Under the pieces are notes generated by a model. It was not told the DNA's origin, ran no database searches, and was given only the letters and a program-made list of their open reading frames with translations. Shown here one piece after another: positions 26,901 to 34,553 of a stretch of DNA of 64,000 bases. This DNA comes from Flavobacterium sp. N502540. GTDB taxonomy: Bacteria; Bacteroidota; Bacteroidia; Flavobacteriales; Flavobacteriaceae. Made by a program: the position numbers and the translations under genes. The DNA lies in contig NZ_CP110012.1 in assembly GCF_025947365.1 (NCBI RefSeq), forward strand, positions 2,976,001 to 3,040,000. Reading direction: 5' to 3'. Every line of letters starts with the position of its first letter. Position 1 is the first letter of the stretch.

Positions 26901-27330
26901 ATCACTATCGAGAGAATTACCAGAGTATATGCTGCCAAGTTATTATGTGTTCCTGGATAAATTTCCACTAACACCCAACGGCAAGATCGACAAAAAAGCA
27001 TTGCCATCGGTAAGTACAGAGGATGTTATCCAGCAGGAATATGTGGCTCCAACCAACGAAATCGAAGAAAAACTGGTAGCCATATGGCAGGAAATTCTAA
27101 AACGAGAGAAAATAGGAATCACCAATAATTTCTTTGAATTAGGAGGAAACAGTTTAAAAGCTACTGTTTTAATCAACAGAATAAACCGGGCTTTTGATAC
27201 GAGATTCTCTATTCAGGATTTATATGAAACTCAGGATGTTATTGGAATTTCTAAAAAGCTAAAATTTGTTCTTTTTCAAAATGAATTAGCCGTAGAAACA
27301 GCTGATGATTTGGATGAGATACTAATCTAA
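20905..27330 (+). CDS. NRPS2: docking-C-A-T-C-A-T, two modules (X - Ala?)
   Basis: The ATG at 20905 is chosen because the product then begins MIKNLIQTLQSLNIRLRIEN, aligned with NRPS3 and NRPS4; an ATG at 20854 would add 17 unshared residues. Residues 1-50 look like a TubC-type N-terminal docking domain (APKGALTPEI-E-I--CK-EL--LL). Then follow: C1 HHIIGDG at 197; A1 YTSGSTG at 665 with code DAEHVAKISK; T1 serine 1050; C2 at 1236; A2 at 1703 with code DLYNNALTYK; T2 serine 2083; and the tail DDLDEILI, identical to that of NRPS1. The protein has 2141 residues. It would extend the chain from NRPS1 by the same two residues again. No epimerisation domain is present. Confidence 0.93.
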   Translation: MIKNLIQTLQSLNIRLRIENGDLKINAPKGALTPEIIESIKACKKELIKLLSSSESIPKAAIKESYALTSPQQQLWTLSQFEGGNSAYNIFDAYEFKGALNFEKLNQTFKILMERHESLRTVFKEDEQGILGQYIIPFAQYSGVLQFTDLNNATAEVLSNHANALQRHTFDLEKGPLFLGEIVKTATDHHILMLNMHHIIGDGWSMGILSKEFMAIYNELAIGNEIILPDLPIQYKDYSEWQNSPSRQAVLQKSKAAWLETFSGDLPVLELPSDRTRPNFKTYNGSGVYHFFSKESTTALNAYAQQNGVTLFMLLMAGINGLLSRYANTRDIILGTPVAGRKHGDLENQVGLYLNTLAIRTTFEETVSFEELLTVQKETLLKAYSHQDYPFDSLVEALNLKRDLSRSVLFDVLVVFQNQEELLTSQGLVLNGLEITPYKNQEKSFSKFDLNFSFSEKQGELSLVIDYNTDIYELDFITRLASHLDSFLRKGIQNPDQKVASIDYISSSEKAILLEDFSTSKTEEAVAITAVEMFEQQVVQTPDAVAVVFEHRSLTYRELHELSSQLAHYLLTHYEIKTGDLIAVKLERSEWIYTSLLAVLKTGGVYVPIDPGYPEQRIAYIEQDSKCKVVIDEKLLANFISRQDNYPTTLPVISLTPENLMYVIYTSGSTGQPKGVMIEHKSLVNYILNQKEEFGFDASDRIVQFSNNAFDASMEQIFLAFFSGATLIGASKERIIDPTDFINLLKEHSVTHLHATPGYLSHLEHLSACKTLKRIVAAGEVCPKNLAEKMIKIADFYNKYGPTEATISAAMGRVEQSDLQRNLIPIGKPLKDSQIYILSDNLELQPIGVFGELCISGNSLSRGYLNNPELTEEKFIAHPFIAGARLYKTGDLGRWLSDGSIELTGRKDQQVKVRGHRIELGEIEHALLTQDSISQCVVTVQNIETEPAIVAYVVGEKELDKQELRAQLSQYLPDYMLPGYYVQLDAIALTSHGKVDLKALPKVDVNDKIQQEYTAPETVLEKQLAAIWEEILGINTIGTTDNFFELGGHSLKVILVANKINRQLGYQISVKDVFLNPTISGIISKLEEGTFTAIPKAEQQESYVLSSSQHRLWILSQFEGGSQAYNIPGSFEVDGNLNTAQLAEAFNLLIARHETLRTYFKRDDQGEVRQFVIDAKDIDFKVDYEDFSTIENQEEALEHSVAQSYGCQFDLEKAPLVNLKLIRQSENKHLLLFNMHHIISDGWSMGILSQELITIYDHLIQNKNISLPELSIQYKDYATWMRSEEQITKLKKSEAYWLDTFSGNLPVLELPTEKIRPRIKTYAGDSITHNFTKDASATLKTFSEQHNSSLFMTLMAAINGLLSRYTNTRDLILGTPIAGREHSDLENQIGLYLNTLAIRTRFEENTSFEELLTIQKETLLDAYSHQEYPLDNLVEQLGLGRDTSRSALFDVLVVLQNQQDLFDSNAEQIESLTLKPYKANPRKVSQFDLSFVFSEQQGELNLHIEYNTDIYESEFVARLANHLENFLTKAIQNPEQKVATLNYLSEAETTQLLQDFNDTAVAYPKDNTMVDLFVNQAKKTPEQIALVTDTKSFTYQELDEISNELSHYLLSNYNLTVEDLVGVKLGRSEWLPIALLAVLKSGCAYVPIDPNYPTQRIEYIEQDSKCKVTIDDNFITTFKQAESISKSLPQITFSSQHLGYIIYTSGSTGKPKGVMITHQNAVAMLCWSQREFSDTDFDILYAVTSHCFDLSVYEFFYPLSIGKQIRLLANGLSIGDYIQNDKNVLINTVPSVIHTLIEKGTTFENAVGINLAGEAFPVSIANHFTDSGIAIRNLYGPSEDTTYSSYYRVEGTYENSVPIGKALDNTQFYVLSEELALQPVGVIGEICISGDGLSRGYLYQPELTAEKFITNPFSKNTKLYKTGDLGKWLPDGTIAYIGRKDSQVKIRGHRIELGEIEQVLQSQEDIDQCVVITATVNGDPVIVSYLVSTATIDKQQLRQSLSRELPEYMLPSYYVFLDKFPLTPNGKIDKKALPSVSTEDVIQQEYVAPTNEIEEKLVAIWQEILKREKIGITNNFFELGGNSLKATVLINRINRAFDTRFSIQDLYETQDVIGISKKLKFVLFQNELAVETADDLDEILI
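22411..27330 (+). repeat. Bimodular repeat, copy in NRPS2 (A-T-C-A-T, 4920 bp)
   Basis: This is the partner of 15663-20582 at a constant 6748-bp offset. The middle, around the T-C junction (about 23900-25000), shows almost no differences, while both ends have more, suggesting later gene conversion. Confidence 0.93.
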
Positions 27331-27392
27331 AATTGGACTGAGAGTTTCATTTTAATTTTGAACACCACTATCACTTACAGTTATGTTGCATT

Positions 27393-27427
27393 GTGAAATG
27401 TGAAATGTGAAATGTGAAATGTGAAAT
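27393..27427. repeat. Heptamer tandem repeat GTGAAAT x5
   Basis: Five perfect 7-bp units lie in the 209-bp NRPS2-NRPS3 gap, about 113 bp before the NRPS3 ATG. No terminator-like hairpin was found in this gap. Confidence 0.92.
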
Positions 27428-27539
27428 GAATCCGCTTACAGCATAAAATAAATAATTTGATACCACCACTTTACTAATACAATTGTGTCGCTCTTCTAAA
27501 AATTGCAGACGCACTCAAAGTTTACTTAAAAAAAATATC

Positions 27540-30500
27540 ATGATAGAGAATTTAATAAATACACTAGAATCTTTAAATATAAGACTTCGGGTAGAAAATG
27601 GGGATTTGAAAATTAATGCTCCGAAAGGAACTTTAACACCCGAAATTATTGAAGACATTAAAGCGCATAAAAGTAGATTGCTTAGCCTGTTGTCATCGTC
27701 GGAATCAATTCCTAAAGCCGAGGCCAAAGATTTTTATACACTTACGTCTTCACAATATCGTTTGTGGACTTTGAGTCAGTTTGAGAGCGGTAATTCGGCC
27801 TATAACTTATTTGCTGCATTTGAATTTAAAGGAGTTTTAGAATTTGAGAAATTAGCCGAAGCCTTTCAAATTTTAGTGGAAAGACATGAGAGCTTGCGTA
27901 CCGTTTTTAAAGAAGACGAACAGGGTGATTTGGGGCAGTATATTGTTCCGGCAGCCCAATACAGCGGGACTTTACAGTTTAGAGATTTAAGTAATGCCAC
28001 AGCTGAAGTCCTGAGCAATCATGCTAATACACTTCAAAGACATGCTTTTGACTTAGAAAAAGGACCTCTTTTTATAGGAGAGATCGTAAAGACAACTGCA
28101 GATCATCATATTCTAATGCTTAACATGCATCATATTATTGGCGATGGCTGGTCAATGGGAGTATTGAGTAGAGAATTTATAACAATTTATAATGAATTGG
28201 TGATAGGAAATGAGATCGTATTACCGGACTTGCCTATTCAGTACAAAGATTATTCAGAATGGCAAAATAGTCCATCCAGACAAGCAGTGCTGGAAAAATC
28301 CAAAGCTTTATGGTTAGAGACATTCTCGGGAGATTTGCCGGTTTTAGAACTGCCTTCCAATAAAGTAAGACCTAAACTTAAGACCTATAACGGTTCAGGG
28401 ATAAAACATTCTTTCTCAAAAAAGAGCAACACTGCCCTTAACACCTATGCACAGCAGAATGGGGTAACTCCTTTTATGGTTTTAATGGCCGGAATAAACG
28501 GATTACTTTCCAGATATACCAACAGCAGCGACCTTATTTTAGGGACTCCTGTGGCCGGAAGAGAACACAGTGATCTGGAAAATCAGGTTGGATTGTATTT
28601 AAACACACTGGCGATTCGAACCACATTTGAAAAAACAGTAAGTTTTCAGGACCTGCTTCAAACACAAAAAGAAACCTTATTAAAAGCCTATTCGCATCAG
28701 GACTATCCTTTAGACAGTTTGGTAGAAGCGCTTGATCTTAAAAGAGACACAAGCCGATCGGTTTTGTTTGATGTTTTAGTGGTTTTTCAAAATCAACAGG
28801 AATTATTAGCATCTGAAAGCCTAAGAATAAGCGGCGTAGAAATAACACCGTATAAAAATCTGAAAAAGTCATTTAGTAAATTTGATTTAACCTTTGCTTT
28901 TGCAGAATTTCAGGGAGAGCTGACTTTAGACATCGAATACAATACCGATATTTATGAATCAGAATTTGTAGCGCGTTTGGCTTCCCACTTAGAAACCTTT
29001 TTAACAGAAGCGATTCAAAATCCGGAGCAAAAAGTAGCTACACTCAACTATCTTAGCGAAGCCGAGACCACACAATTGTTACAGGATTTTAACGACACAG
29101 CAGTAGCGTATCCTAAGGATGATACCATGGTTGACTTATTTGTGGCCCAGGCGAAGAAAACCCCGGAACAGATTGCTTTAGTAACCGATACAAAAAGCTT
29201 TACCTACCAAGAACTCGATGAAATCTCTAATGAATTATCACACTACCTGTTAAGCAATTACAACTTAGCCGTAGAAGATTTGGTAGGCGTAAAACTCGGT
29301 CGTAGCGAGTGGCTGCCTATTGCCTTATTGGCGGTTTTAAAATCAGGATGTGCTTATGTTCCGATCGATCCCAACTATCCGGCGCAAAGAATTGAATACA
29401 TCGAACAAGACAGTAAATGTAAAATCACCATAGACGACAGTTTTTTAGAAACCTTTAAAGAAGCAGAATCCATATCAAAATTCCTTCCAGAGGTATCTTT
29501 TAATTCGGATAATCTGGCTTACATCATCTACACCTCAGGATCCACAGGAAAACCAAAAGGAGTCATGATCACCCATCAGAATGCCGTGGCCATGTTATGC
29601 TGGTCGCAAAGAGAATTTAGCGATACTGATTTTGATATTTTATACGCCGTAACCTCACACTGTTTTGATCTGTCCGTTTACGAATTTTTCTATCCTTTAA
29701 GTATTGGAAAACAAATACGTTTACTGGCCAATGGATTATCGATAGGAGATTATATCCAGAGCGACAAAAACGTACTGATCAATACTGTTCCTTCCGTAAT
29801 TCATACCCTGATCGAAAAAGGAACCACCTTTGAGAATGCCGTTGGAATCAACCTTGCAGGAGAGGCCTTTCCGGTGAGCATTGCCAACCATTTTACCAAC
29901 TCTGGCATCGCCATTAGAAATCTGTATGGACCATCAGAAGACACCACTTACAGCAGTTACTACAGAGTAGAAGGAACTTATGAAAACGCAGTGCCTATTG
30001 GAAAAGCACTGGACAACACTCAGTTTTATGTACTCTCAGAAGAATTGGCCTTGCAGCCTGTAGGTGTAATTGGAGAAATTTGTATCTCAGGTGATGGTTT
30101 ATCCAGAGGGTATTTGTACCAACCGGAACTAACCGCAGAAAAGTTTATTACTAACCCTTTTAACGAGAACACAAAGCTCTACAAAACAGGCGATCTGGGC
30201 AAATGGCTGCCTGACGGTACCATCGCTTACATAGGCCGAAAAGACAGTCAGGTTAAAATCAGAGGACATCGTATCGAGCTCGGAGAAATTGAGCAGGTAC
30301 TACAATCTCAGGAAGATATTGATCAGTGTGTAGTAGTTACTGCAACTGTAAATGGAGATCCTGTCATTGTCAGTTATCTGGTGAGTATTGCAACTATTGA
30401 CAAACAACAGCTTCGTCAATCACTATCGAGAGAATTACCGGAATATATGCTGCCAAGTTATTATGTGTTCCTGGATAAATTCCCTCTAACACCCAACGGT

Positions 30501-30848
30501 AAGATCGATAAAAAAGCATTGCCATCGGTAAGCACAGAGGATGTTATCCAACAGGAATATGTGGCTCCAACCAATGAAATTGAAGAAAAACTGGTAGCCA
30601 TATGGCAAGACATTCTAAAACTGGAGAAAATTGGTATTACGGATAATTTCTTTGAATTAGGAGGAAACAGTTTAAAAGCTACTGTTTTAATCAACAGAAT
30701 CAACAAGGCTTTTGATACGAGATTTTCTATTGAGGATTTGTATGAAACTCAGAATGTTATTGGAGTTTCGGAAAAACTGAAATTTATTGTGTTTCAGAAT
30801 GAATTGGCCGGAGAGTCGGTTGATGATTTGGATGAAATTATGATATAA
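27540..30848 (+). CDS. NRPS3: docking-C-A-T, one module (Ala?)
   Basis: The ATG at 27540 (MIENLINTLESLNIRLRVEN) is set by alignment with NRPS2 and NRPS4. The 1102-aa protein has a TubC-type docking domain (1-50), C HHIIGDG at 197, A YTSGSTG at 664 with code DLYNNALTYK, and T serine 1044. It ends with DDLDEIMI, nearly the same docking tail as NRPS1 and NRPS2. The A domain differs from the NRPS1/2 versions in a short stretch (FLETFKEAESISKFLPEV), so it is an older or partly converted copy. It adds one residue, probably alanine. Confidence 0.93.
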   Translation: MIENLINTLESLNIRLRVENGDLKINAPKGTLTPEIIEDIKAHKSRLLSLLSSSESIPKAEAKDFYTLTSSQYRLWTLSQFESGNSAYNLFAAFEFKGVLEFEKLAEAFQILVERHESLRTVFKEDEQGDLGQYIVPAAQYSGTLQFRDLSNATAEVLSNHANTLQRHAFDLEKGPLFIGEIVKTTADHHILMLNMHHIIGDGWSMGVLSREFITIYNELVIGNEIVLPDLPIQYKDYSEWQNSPSRQAVLEKSKALWLETFSGDLPVLELPSNKVRPKLKTYNGSGIKHSFSKKSNTALNTYAQQNGVTPFMVLMAGINGLLSRYTNSSDLILGTPVAGREHSDLENQVGLYLNTLAIRTTFEKTVSFQDLLQTQKETLLKAYSHQDYPLDSLVEALDLKRDTSRSVLFDVLVVFQNQQELLASESLRISGVEITPYKNLKKSFSKFDLTFAFAEFQGELTLDIEYNTDIYESEFVARLASHLETFLTEAIQNPEQKVATLNYLSEAETTQLLQDFNDTAVAYPKDDTMVDLFVAQAKKTPEQIALVTDTKSFTYQELDEISNELSHYLLSNYNLAVEDLVGVKLGRSEWLPIALLAVLKSGCAYVPIDPNYPAQRIEYIEQDSKCKITIDDSFLETFKEAESISKFLPEVSFNSDNLAYIIYTSGSTGKPKGVMITHQNAVAMLCWSQREFSDTDFDILYAVTSHCFDLSVYEFFYPLSIGKQIRLLANGLSIGDYIQSDKNVLINTVPSVIHTLIEKGTTFENAVGINLAGEAFPVSIANHFTNSGIAIRNLYGPSEDTTYSSYYRVEGTYENAVPIGKALDNTQFYVLSEELALQPVGVIGEICISGDGLSRGYLYQPELTAEKFITNPFNENTKLYKTGDLGKWLPDGTIAYIGRKDSQVKIRGHRIELGEIEQVLQSQEDIDQCVVVTATVNGDPVIVSYLVSIATIDKQQLRQSLSRELPEYMLPSYYVFLDKFPLTPNGKIDKKALPSVSTEDVIQQEYVAPTNEIEEKLVAIWQDILKLEKIGITDNFFELGGNSLKATVLINRINKAFDTRFSIEDLYETQNVIGVSEKLKFIVFQNELAGESVDDLDEIMI

Positions 30849-30956
30849 AGTTATCTCAATTCAGCCGATAGTATTTTTTGATGCTAACTAGTGAAATGAG
30901 AATATAATGATTCTGAAAAACAGAGATGCTTTTTAATTTATTTAAAAAATGATATC

Positions 30957-33900
30957 GTGATAAAAAATTTACTACATACGTTACAATCCTTGAATATCAG
31001 ACTTCGGGTAGAAAATGGGGATTTGAAAATTAATGCTCCGAAGGGGACTTTAACTACCGAAATTATTGAAGAGATTAAAGCACATAAAAACGAACTGACC
31101 AAATTACTTTCCTCTTCAGAATCAATTCCCAAAGCGGCAATAAAAGAATCTTATGCGCTTACTTCGTCTCAGCACCGTTTGTGGACTTTAAGTCAGTTTG
31201 AGACGGGTAATTCAGCCTATAATCTATTTAATGCTTTTGAGTTTAAAGGAGTGTTGGAATTTGAAAAGTTAGCCGAAGCCTTTCAAATTTTAGTGAAGAG
31301 ACATGAGAGCTTGCGTACCATTTTTAAAGAAGATGATCAGGGTAATTTGGGACAGTATATTGTTCCGGTGGCTCAATACAGTGGAGCTTTACAGTTTACA
31401 GATTTAAGTAATGCCACAGCTGAAGTCCTGAGCAATCATGCTAATACACTTCAAAGGCATGCTTTTGACTTAGAAAAAGGACCTCTTTTTATAGGAGAGA
31501 TCGTAAAGACAACTGCAGATCATCATATTCTAATGCTCAATATGCATCACATTATTGGCGATGGCTGGTCGATGGGGATATTGAGTAAAGAATTTATAAC
31601 GATTTATAATGAATTGGTTGTAGGGAATGAGATCCTATTATCGGACTTGCCTATTCAGTATAAAGATTATTCAGAATGGCAAAACAGTCCGTCCAGGCTA
31701 GCCATGTTGGAAAAATCTAAAGCGGTATGGCTAGAGACATTCTCGGGAGATTTGCCGGTTTTGGAACTGCCTTCCGATAAAACAAGACCGAAGCTTAAAA
31801 CCTATAACGGTTCGGGACTGAAGCATTCTTTTTCAAAAGAAATTACCACTCAGTTTAACACTCATGCACAGCAAAAAGGGGTAACACTTTTTATGCTTTT
31901 AATGGCCGGTATAAACGGAGTACTGTCCAGATATACGAACAACAGAGACATCATTTTGGGAACACCGATAGCGGGAAGAAAACACAGTGATCTGGAAAAT
32001 CAGGTTGGGTTGTATTTAAATACGCTGGCTATTCGAACCGCTTTTGAGGAAAAAACAAGTTTTGAAGAATTACTGAAGATACAAAAAGAAACCTTATTAA
32101 AAGCCTATTCTCATGAGGATTATCCTTTTGATAGTCTGGTAGAAGCGCTTGATCTTAAAAGAGATTTAAGCCGTTCGGTTTTGTTTGATGTTTTAGTGGT
32201 ATTTCAAAATCAACGGGAAATATTAGCGTCTGAAAACCTAACCATAAACGGTGTTGAAATAACATCCTACAAGCAGTTGAAAAGACCCTTCAGTAAATTT
32301 GATTTAACCTTTGCTTTCGCAGAGTATCAAGGAGAACTAAGCTTACATATCGAATACAACACTGATATTTACGAACCGGAATTTGTAGCACGATTGGCGG
32401 CTCATTTAGATACTTTTTTAACGAAAGCCATCCAATATCCGGAGCAAAAAGTAGCTACACTCAACTACCTGAGCGAAGCCGAGACCACACAATTGTTACA
32501 GGATTTTAACGACACAGCAGTAGCGTATCCTAAGGACAATACAATGGTTGACTTATTTGTAGCCCAGGCGAAGAAAACCCCGGAACAGATCGCTTTAGTA
32601 ACCGATACAAAAAGTTTTACCTACCAAGAACTCGATGAAATCTCTAATGAATTATCACACTACCTGTTAAGTAATTACAACTTAGCCGTAGAAGATTTAG
32701 TAGGAGTAAAACTCGGTCGCAGCGAGTGGCTGCCTATTGCTTTATTGGCGGTTTTAAAATCAGGATGTGCTTACGTTCCGATCGATCCCAACTATCCGAC
32801 ACAGCGTATCGAATACATCGAGCAAGACAGTAAATGTAAAGTTACCATAGACGATAACTTTATAACAACTTTCAAACAAGCAGAATCCATATCAAAATCA
32901 TTGCCGCAGATCACTTTTAGTTCGCAGCATCTGGGCTACATCATTTACACCTCAGGATCCACAGGGAAACCAAAAGGTGTTATGATCACCCATCAGAACG
33001 CTGTGGCCATGTTATGCTGGTCACAAAGAGAATTTAGCGATACTAATTTTGATATTTTATACGCCGTAACCTCACACTGTTTTGATCTGTCCGTTTACGA
33101 ATTTTTCTATCCTTTAAGTATCGGAAAACAAATACGTTTACTGGCCAATGGATTATCGATAGGAGATTATATTCAGAGCGACAAAAACGTACTGATCAAT
33201 ACCGTGCCTTCTGTAATTCATACCCTGATAGAGAAAGGAACCACCTTTGAGAATGCCGTTGGAATCAACCTTGCCGGAGAGGCATTCCCGGTGAGTATTG
33301 CCAACCATTTTACCAACTCCGGCATCGCTATTCGAAATCTGTACGGTCCTTCAGAAGACACCACTTACAGCAGTTATTACCGAGTAGAAGGAACTTATGA
33401 AAATTCCGTGCCTATTGGAAAAGCCTTAGACAATACCCAGTTTTATGTGCTCTCAGAAGAATTGGCCTTGCAGCCTGTAGGTGTAATTGGAGAAATCTGT
33501 ATCTCAGGTGATGGCTTGTCCAGAGGGTATTTGTACCAACCGGAACTAACCGCCGAAAAGTTTATCGTCAATCCATACAAAGAAGACAGCAAACTCTACA
33601 AAACAGGCGATTTGGGCAAATGGTTACCTGATGGCACCATCGCTTACATTGGTAGAAAAGACAGTCAGGTTAAAATCAGAGGACATCGTATCGAGCTCGG
33701 AGAAATCGAGCAGGTACTACAATCTCAGGAAGATATCGATCAGTGTGTGGTCATCACAGCAACTGTAAACGGAGATCCGGTCATTGTCAGTTATCTGGTG
33801 AGTACCGCAACTATTGACAAACAACAGCTTCGTCAATCACTATCGAGAGAATTACCAGAGTATATGCTGCCAAGTTATTATGTGTTCCTGGATAAATTTC

Positions 33901-34265
33901 CACTAACACCCAACGGCAAGATCGACAAAAAAGCATTGCCATCGGTAAGTACAGAGGATGTTATCCAACAAGAATATGTGGCTCCAGCCAATGAAATAGA
34001 AGAAAAGCTCGTTGCCATCTGGGAGGAAGTTTTACAAAAAACGAAAATAGGAGTAAGTGATATCTTTTTTGCGCTTGGTGGACACAGTCTGAAAGCCACT
34101 CAGGTAATTTCTAAGATTCAGAAAGAATTTAATATTAAAATTGAACTTAAGGAATTGTACAAAGAGCCAACAATCACCAATTTGGCCGGTTACATAGAAT
34201 CCATACAAATTTTAAACAAACAACAGTTGATTCCTTCTGTTGTTGGGGAAGAATTGGTTTTTTAG
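30957..34265 (+). CDS. NRPS4: docking-C-A-T, last module of line 1 (Ala?)
   Basis: It starts at a GTG (30957) in exactly the place where NRPS2 and NRPS3 have ATG (ATCATGATA versus ATCGTGATA), giving MIKNLLHTLQSLNIRLRVEN. Domains of the 1102-aa protein: docking 1-50, C HHIIGDG at 197, A YTSGSTG at 664 (code DLYNNALTYK), T serine 1044. The T domain (FFALGGHSLKATQV) and the C-terminus (...NKQQLIPSVVGEELVF) are unlike those of NRPS1-3 and lack the DDLDEI tail. This marks it as the end of the four-protein series. There is no thioesterase, reductase or terminal condensation domain, so release or transfer must happen elsewhere. Confidence 0.93.
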   Translation: MIKNLLHTLQSLNIRLRVENGDLKINAPKGTLTTEIIEEIKAHKNELTKLLSSSESIPKAAIKESYALTSSQHRLWTLSQFETGNSAYNLFNAFEFKGVLEFEKLAEAFQILVKRHESLRTIFKEDDQGNLGQYIVPVAQYSGALQFTDLSNATAEVLSNHANTLQRHAFDLEKGPLFIGEIVKTTADHHILMLNMHHIIGDGWSMGILSKEFITIYNELVVGNEILLSDLPIQYKDYSEWQNSPSRLAMLEKSKAVWLETFSGDLPVLELPSDKTRPKLKTYNGSGLKHSFSKEITTQFNTHAQQKGVTLFMLLMAGINGVLSRYTNNRDIILGTPIAGRKHSDLENQVGLYLNTLAIRTAFEEKTSFEELLKIQKETLLKAYSHEDYPFDSLVEALDLKRDLSRSVLFDVLVVFQNQREILASENLTINGVEITSYKQLKRPFSKFDLTFAFAEYQGELSLHIEYNTDIYEPEFVARLAAHLDTFLTKAIQYPEQKVATLNYLSEAETTQLLQDFNDTAVAYPKDNTMVDLFVAQAKKTPEQIALVTDTKSFTYQELDEISNELSHYLLSNYNLAVEDLVGVKLGRSEWLPIALLAVLKSGCAYVPIDPNYPTQRIEYIEQDSKCKVTIDDNFITTFKQAESISKSLPQITFSSQHLGYIIYTSGSTGKPKGVMITHQNAVAMLCWSQREFSDTNFDILYAVTSHCFDLSVYEFFYPLSIGKQIRLLANGLSIGDYIQSDKNVLINTVPSVIHTLIEKGTTFENAVGINLAGEAFPVSIANHFTNSGIAIRNLYGPSEDTTYSSYYRVEGTYENSVPIGKALDNTQFYVLSEELALQPVGVIGEICISGDGLSRGYLYQPELTAEKFIVNPYKEDSKLYKTGDLGKWLPDGTIAYIGRKDSQVKIRGHRIELGEIEQVLQSQEDIDQCVVITATVNGDPVIVSYLVSTATIDKQQLRQSLSRELPEYMLPSYYVFLDKFPLTPNGKIDKKALPSVSTEDVIQQEYVAPANEIEEKLVAIWEEVLQKTKIGVSDIFFALGGHSLKATQVISKIQKEFNIKIELKELYKEPTITNLAGYIESIQILNKQQLIPSVVGEELVF

Positions 34266-34295
34266 AGCTATAGTTCATCTAAAAAAAAAGAGTAT

Positions 34296-34335
34296 AAAAA
34301 AACAGTTACAGGAGTATTCTTGTAACTGTTTTTTT
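34296..34335 (+). terminator. Intrinsic terminator after NRPS4
   Basis: A perfect 15-bp stem (34296-34310 with 34321-34335; core ACAGTTACA / TGTAACTGT) has a 10-nt loop, with the T-run forming the 3' arm. It lies 30 bp after the NRPS4 stop. The A-run on the 5' side makes it possibly bidirectional. Confidence 0.88.
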
Positions 34336-34485
34336 GTTTTACAGATATTGTAATTTGCTGTATTTCAGTTGTTTTTTGACTGAAGTGATTTATTTGTTTT
34401 TTCTGTTTTGCGTCTAGTGTGTTGATTTACAGTTTGTAATGGTTTTTAAGGTGGTTAAATCAGTGATACTGGGGGTTCAAACGGT

Positions 34486-34513
34486 AAAAACTACCCTTTA
34501 GGTTAAAAGGGTA
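34486..34513. promoter_or_regulatory. Regulatory site candidate upstream of the ThiF-like gene
   Basis: AAAAACTACCCTT (34486-34498) is an exact 13-bp match to one half of the 26-bp operator at 9488-9513 (reverse strand). The other half is not conserved. Instead an inverted repeat TACCCTTT (34492-34499) / AAAGGGTA (34506-34513) is formed. It ends 40 bp before the ATG at 34554, a position fitting promoter control. Confidence 0.5.
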
Positions 34514-34553
34514 CTGGTTGTTTCTGTTTAATTTTGAATAAAAAAATAATACT

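Larger units (their letters stand above)
18771..34000 (+). repeat. Four dispersed copies of a DLYNNALTYK adenylation domain unit
   Basis: A unit of about 1.5-1.8 kb starting with GCTACACTCA occurs at 18771-20582, 25519-27330, 29037-30848 and 32454 to about 34000, covering the end of a C domain, the A domain and, in three cases, the T domain. In the last copy similarity stops at the start of the T domain, which is of a different type (FFALGGHS instead of FELGGNS). Confidence 0.88.

Noticed and set aside
11241..34265. Epimerisation or thioesterase domains in NRPS1-4
   Set aside because: I looked for an E-domain block after each T domain and for a GxSxG thioesterase after NRPS4; none is present. 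Dual condensation/epimerisation function cannot be judged by eye.
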